64,000 bases of DNA from Lutjanus erythropterus (taxonomy: Eukaryota > Chordata > Actinopteri > Lutjaniformes > Lutjanidae), in the NCBI GenBank assembly GCA_020091685.1, contig CM034592.1, positions 38,904,705 to 38,968,704 on the forward strand. The letters are read 5' to 3'. The position numbers were made by a program, and so were the translations under genes. A model generated the notes under the pieces. It did no database searches. It was not told the origin of the DNA and was given only the letters and a program-made list of their open reading frames with translations. How positions within the stretch are numbered: the first letter of the stretch is position 1; every line of letters begins with the position of its first letter. Of the stretch, positions 59,136 to 64,000 are shown one piece after another.

Positions 59136-60134
59136 TGACACATGGCTCCGTCTCTACTTTTTAAATCATGCCTTCATTAAAAAGTTGTCACAGGAGTTGA
59201 TGACCTGGTCTTTTATTAAATTTTTTAATGCCACTTATAGTTTTTAGTTTAGTTTTTCCATTCAAACTCATATTGACTATTTGAATAAGAGATCATCAGT
59301 CTTTTTTTCCAGGTCCTCCTTCCTCATATTCAATAAAAGAGATTAAAAAAATGATCTGGTCCTCAAATTAGCATGTCCTTTGAATAAAAATCACGCACTC
59401 TCAAGTACATCTTGACACCAGTGTACACATTCACATATTAAAGTGAAAGATTATTACTTGACAGTATTTCAGAGGCACTTAGTACATTTCTTTTCTGTGT
59501 TTACCTTACCACCCTTCTTTAAACAGAAACGCAAAAATAATGGCAAGTCTTTGACCATGAGGGTATTTTTTTGAGTACCTTACCAACTGTTTTATATGAT
59601 AATTTATTAATTTTCATAAAAGTAAAGTGGATAATTATGATCCGGGATTTTTTAAGAAAAAAGAAAACGCCTCATCATTCTTGTTTCATGCCTCAAACCT
59701 GTCATAACCCAGAGCAAATGCTACAGGGTAAAGAATTATAAATGTGTCCTCTTTCATGTTGACAACCATGTACCTGATTGATTCAGTTTGCCTCCTGCTT
59801 TCTATTTACTGCTTGAAAGTCAAAATACAGATGAAGAGTTTTACCTTCCACTTTCCCTCATCAAGTTTGGCATCTATGACCAGAATTTATAAATAAATAT
59901 TAGAACTAATATTGGTGACGGTGTTCAGCCTCATCAGGAGGACAAGAATGCAGCCTCTCCTCGTACCGCAGCGTCTTTGTCTCCCAAAAACATGCACTTT
60001 TCTCAAAACATAGTTTAATTCACTGTGTTGCTAACTACATGATTTTGTTTGAATTGTTTTGAGGGAATTTTTTTGTTTGATTTTTCTTGCAACACCGCTG
60101 TGAGGAAGGAAGGAGGAGCATTTTTCATGCAGTT
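59136..60134. other. AT-rich stretch, nothing recognised
   Basis: No gene or element is named. It may hold decayed LINE sequence close to 59136, but no motif is legible. Confidence 0.4.
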
Positions 60135-60300
60135 GCTTCCGTGTGTGTCGAAAACGCCTGGAGGGGAATCTCATCAAATTTAGTTCGAGCATCTGCTGGA
60201 CTCAACAATGAACTGGTTAGATTTTGGTGGTCAAAGGTCGAGGTCATGGTGACCTCACTTAAGTAATTTCTGGCCATAACTCAAGAATTCATATGCTAAT
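60135..60300 (-). repeat. Dispersed teleost repeat fragment
   Basis: The complement contains 'gaggtcaccatgacctcgac', 'ctttgaccaccaaaatctaa' and 'gattcccctccaggcg', matching 14225-14400 and 43185-43280. Confidence 0.65.
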
Positions 60301-60639
60301 TATGATAAAATTACACAAATGCATAAAAGGATAAAATGATAAGGTCACCACTTACTGTGACATAATGTTCAGCTCTCCTCTGTAAAAACAGGGTCTAAGT
60401 GAAGATGGCATGTTTCTCACTGGATTCATGCATGTAGAGTAACTACTAACAATGAAATGCTGCACAGGGTAAAAAAAAAAAAAAGTAGTACTGGCAATGG
60501 AAAGAAATCAGGTCCCCTGCAGGTATTGGGCCAAAAATTAGATTTAAAAAAAACAAAAGACTGTCCAACTTACTGACAATAAAAATGCAAACTAATGGAT
60601 CACAGTCTGGAATGATCCGAGGCACTCTGATAATAAATT

Positions 60640-60725
60640 TAAAGAAACTTTCATTAATTCATGTTATTTGCCAACACGTTTCAACTCAACCGAGTCTTCA
60701 TCCGACCATAAAAAGACAACAAGGA
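60640..60725 (-). mobile_element. Retroelement tail fragment
   Basis: The complement reads 'ggtcggatgaagactcggtt' + 'gagttgaaacgtgttggc', the 'gatgaag...gaaacgt' tail phrase seen at the 3' end of several vertebrate retroelements. Too short to classify. Confidence 0.35.
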
Positions 60726-61083
60726 GAAGGTGTTTCATAAAAGATGGTCAGGATTTCACGTGACCTATGCTAAAAAAAAAAAAAAAAAGATTCTTGGCTC
60801 TAATAAACATGAAACAATATTTTAAGGAAAATGTAACTGAGATACATATATAAAATCAAAGTTTATTTATCCAAAAAAAGTAAACATCATGAATATGCTT
60901 AGTATAAAGAGTCAAATCAAATTTTATTTACTAGATCACATTAGCAAGCTGTGCATCACACTCCAACACAGTTTATTTACAAGTTTGATCAAATCTGACT
61001 TAAGGTATTTAATTTATTCACATTGATTTAACATGGTAGAAAATTTACATGTAGAGTGTAGTTACCTGACCTGACTGAATAGA

Positions 61084-61086
<3 letters not shown>
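60726..61086. other. AT-rich stretch with weak dispersed-repeat wording
   Basis: An A run at 60772-60788 and 'gtcaaatcaaattttattta' at 60910 resemble an old dispersed repeat, comparable with 16840-16960. No gene. Confidence 0.35.

Positions 61087-61130
<44 letters not shown>
61087..61130 (+). repeat. (GT)22 microsatellite
   Basis: Forty-four bases of uninterrupted GT. Confidence 0.97.
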
Positions 61131-61132
<2 letters not shown>

Positions 61133-63784
61133 TCCTATAATATATTATACTATAACAAGATAACTTTTTTTATGCCAAAAAAGATACACTTAATACCTTT
61201 TATTAAACCCCCTCAAAGTTAAAGGTCAATATAATGGTAAATTCCATCATTCTAGTTAGTTTGGTCCATAATTCTGATTTTTGCTCTGTTTTTACAAACA
61301 CTGACAGCTGACTTCTCATTGTTCTTAACCAGCCGCTAGGGGCCGTGAGTGTTTCAGTTTGCGACAGTGTATGTGGACGTCATGTAAAGGTTGGCGTAAC
61401 TTTGCAAATCTCTGCTGGATTGTGGTGGCATTGCAGTAGGTGCTTCACCATCTTTTGCACTCTTCTAGTTTTTCTGTGTGCAAGTAGACAAGAAAATTAC
61501 TAAATTTTGATTATTGGGGTGTGTGCTCAGACTAAGGTGTGGCTGCCAGCCTGTCGATATTGTGCATAAATGCTGTCAGTATGTGCATGCTGTACGTGTT
61601 TATTACAGTGTCTATAGGAAAGAAGGGAATCCAGAGGAAAAAAAAAGGGAAAACCTCAGTGGTGCACAGGTGCATGAAAACATACGTGTGTTATATGTTG
61701 TGGGAGCGGGAGCAATTGATGTTTTGCCTACTTCACAACAGGCTCTCCTCTCTTCATGCCTCATTTCTGCAACCAGTGTAACCACAAACATCGGCAGCAC
61801 AGATGTTGATCTGTTGGTTTGATTTGGGACTACTCCAAACCAGTACGCACCCAAGTGATGTCTAATTATCATCACCGTAACACATGAAGAGGTGAGTTGA
61901 CTGCAGCGCGTCGGTAGCTCTCTCATTAAGTCCTGGAGCAGGAGAACGGCTTTACATGCAGTCTCATTGAAAGAGCAATTAAATCTTGATGCCACTGCAG
62001 ACTGTACTCTTTTCCACCAGTTTACATCATTAGGGCTCAAAGGTGCTTCAGTCTGCCTGTGGGAACTAACTCCCAAGTCCTCCGAGCCATCTCATATTTC
62101 AAAAGGATGTTTGAATGCGCTTTGATTGCTCGCGCGGATTCAGAACAGGTGCAGACCAAAAAAAAAAAAAAAGCTACATTCTGCCATGAAATTGAAAATC
62201 TGCTCGCTGTCTAATGTGCTATTAGGATATTGAGTGTCAGCTGCTTGCATTTCATGGATAAACTTCAGGTTGAAACTATTTTTGAAAAGTCTGACACCTC
62301 AGTTAAACTGAATTCACACATGCAGCTAAATATGTGTTGCAACTAAAGTATTCACTGGATGCTTGTAAAGTGTTTGTCAGAGTCGGTGGAATATTTTTTC
62401 AGGATCATTTTGTAGCATTAATATTGATGATTTTTAAGAATTAAAATGCACACAACCTACCTGGAGTAATGACCTTGCCAACAGACTAGAAAATTAGTTG
62501 CAAACTATTTTGATAATCATTGATTTGCTTAATGAAAATTGGCCCTAAAGTTTTTCCGTAATCATGCAAACAGCACCAAAAACATAACCTCCTTGGCAGC
62601 GGTAAAAAGCTCATGTGTGTATATTACTCTAATATTTTTCACAGAAACATATGACATGTGTTTAGTACTTTACATTAAGCTTAAAGTAGATTTAAGTACG
62701 CAGTTTCTAAAGTCACGAAAATGTTGTGTGCTCCAGCCTACCGCCATGAGACTATTCAAAGCGATCAATTATACCTGTGTAGTCATAACCCAAAAGAACA
62801 CTGAGGCCCACCACTGCTACTTTTCGCAGTGGTTAATGATGAAAATGACTTTTTTCTGACCGAGCCGGGGTAATTTTCACCCCATGGAACCCAACAGTGA
62901 CGAGGACGAAGGCAAGCCAAAGTGCCTGGAAGGGGCGTCTGCTGATTCCAAATCAAAAGAGAGGTTGACCCAGTCTTAATCCTGTTCTTTTCTTCTTCTA
63001 CCTGGGGCTCTCTGACCCCTGTATCTTCATGAATAATGGGGAACATGAAGATTTTCGAACGTTGGACTTTGACGTAAGGGTTTTTGTAGAGATCTACAAA
63101 GGAGACGTCATTTTTATCAAATAATCAAAGGTAGGACGTATGGCAGAAACACAAAAGCGAGGCATAATGAATGTATTTTACCCATATGCGTAGGGATCAC
63201 AAAGCCTAAAAAAAATTAGACTCTACAATGGATTTTTGATCCATGAAAGAAATCTCTACATCATATGTGAAAGAAAAGTAGGAAGCAGACTGTACTTTAG
63301 CATTCAGAGGAAGCAGGGGAGTCCACACGCGCTTTTCAGTGGAAAACAACCGCCTCTCTCAAGTGGAGACAATTTTGCGGGAAGAATGTGATATGCTTTT
63401 TTGTTACACCAGCTCAGGAAAAAAAAAAACATTATGCAGGGGACTCAAAGTGCTGCACATAATGTGGTTTTGTGAAGACTAATCATTATCATATTTCGGG
63501 GACTAAAGCGTAATTCATTCCTCTTGGCAGGACATACATAAGGTTATAGAGACTGAGCTTGATATTAAGATTCAATTTAGGGTTTAGCTTAACTAGAAAA
63601 TGGTTACAGCCTGAATCCCCTATATTACAAGACTTTATTGAAATCATCACGGAAATGTATGTAATAGAGAAATTAACTTTAAAAAGCAGAAAGGGGAGAC
63701 AAAACTCTGCAAGTTGTCAGATTCCGGTCATATTGGGCAAAGTGGACACAATATTTTAACTTGCTGCACAATTTTGTTAAATAC
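61131..63784. other. Unique-looking stretch, nothing recognised
   Basis: No gene, RNA or element is named. The longest frame (154 codons, 61612-62076, minus) has no recognisable domain. A runs occur at 62158-62171 and 63420-63429. Confidence 0.45.
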
Positions 63785-63905
63785 TGGATTCTGATTGGTC
63801 AGTTACAGCATTCTAAGGTCTGTTATTTCTGTATAACAGACCGTTGCTATGCAGAACAGACCGTTGCTATGGACACAGTTCTGAGCATAGACCCTGGAGG
63901 AGCAA
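63785..63905 (+). repeat. Dispersed repeat fragment with hairpin and direct repeat
   Basis: 'ggattctgattggtcag' followed by a perfect hairpin (ggtctgttat / ataacagacc around ttctgt, 63817-63842) and a 17-bp direct repeat aacagaccgttgctatg at 63835-63851 and 63855-63871, period 20. The wording is that of a teleost dispersed element; its limits are unclear. Confidence 0.6.
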
Positions 63906-64000
63906 CAAAATCATTTTCAAATGAATATTGCGTGTAAAATTATTTATTTGAAGTAAGTAGCCATGTGATGATCAAGATATTGTATCTGTTCTGCACCTTG

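Noticed and set aside
61612-62076. 154-codon minus-strand frame
   Set aside because: Longest frame in the window but no recognisable domain, no start context and no coding-like composition; chance frames of this size are expected in 64 kb.
1-64000. Operons, CRISPR arrays, phage or bacterial defence genes
   Set aside because: Repeat content, short frames and base composition are those of a vertebrate genome; no regularly spaced direct repeats with unique spacers of CRISPR type are present.

Overview
This window reads as nuclear DNA of a ray-finned fish, most likely a percomorph teleost. The evidence is the repeat content: tRNA-derived SINEs, an L2-type LINE 3' end, a second LINE with an FADD motif, hAT-type MITEs with 8-bp target duplications, Tc1-like ends, long (TG)n/(CA)n tracts, and several dispersed families I recognise from percomorph genomes. 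It has no prokaryotic traits. No open reading frame exceeds about 155 codons; those I can explain are retrotransposon remnants or open repeats, and the rest show no recognisable domain.

I find no complete protein-coding gene. The window is best read as intergenic or deep-intronic DNA, about 64 kb of alternating mobile-element relics and unique sequence. One weak candidate terminal exon (46418-46582, +) follows a (TG)25 tract and a pyrimidine-rich acceptor; another splice-acceptor-like site lies at 5281-5288. Neither can be tied to a gene from this sequence alone.

Layout. 0-10 kb: an hAT-type MITE cut by the window edge, a textbook SINE with 13-bp target duplications (3590-3819), a 1.37-kb inverted-repeat element (5843-7209) carrying another repeat, and a MITE nested in an hAT end (8417-8792). 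11.7-15.4 kb: four relics of one family in alternating orientation plus a SINE. 15.4-21.4 kb: mostly unique sequence, interrupted by a 56-bp minisatellite (16960-17780). 21.5-22.6 kb: a strand-skewed T/G-rich minisatellite with a 318-bp higher-order period. 22.6-33.2 kb: dispersed repeats, an L2 LINE 3' end, a SINE ending in telomere-like repeats. 35-39.7 kb: MITE-like elements and a possible LTR. 45.06-46.06 kb: a fold-back element. 47.6-59.1 kb: the most informative transposon archaeology, including a hAT MITE with perfect 8-bp target duplication between inverted Tc1-like arms, and a three-level nest (LINE, then DNA transposon, then probable LTR). 59-64 kb: scattered relics and a (GT)22 tract.

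Nothing here looks like a new multi-gene system. The most useful leads are the fold-back element at 45-46 kb, the two G-rich inverted-repeat elements (5.8-7.2 and 53.1-54.0 kb), the nested insertion at 57.3-59.1 kb, and homeodomain-core-rich unique blocks that could be conserved enhancers. Family assignments rest on memory of teleost repeats and on structure visible here; no database search was run.
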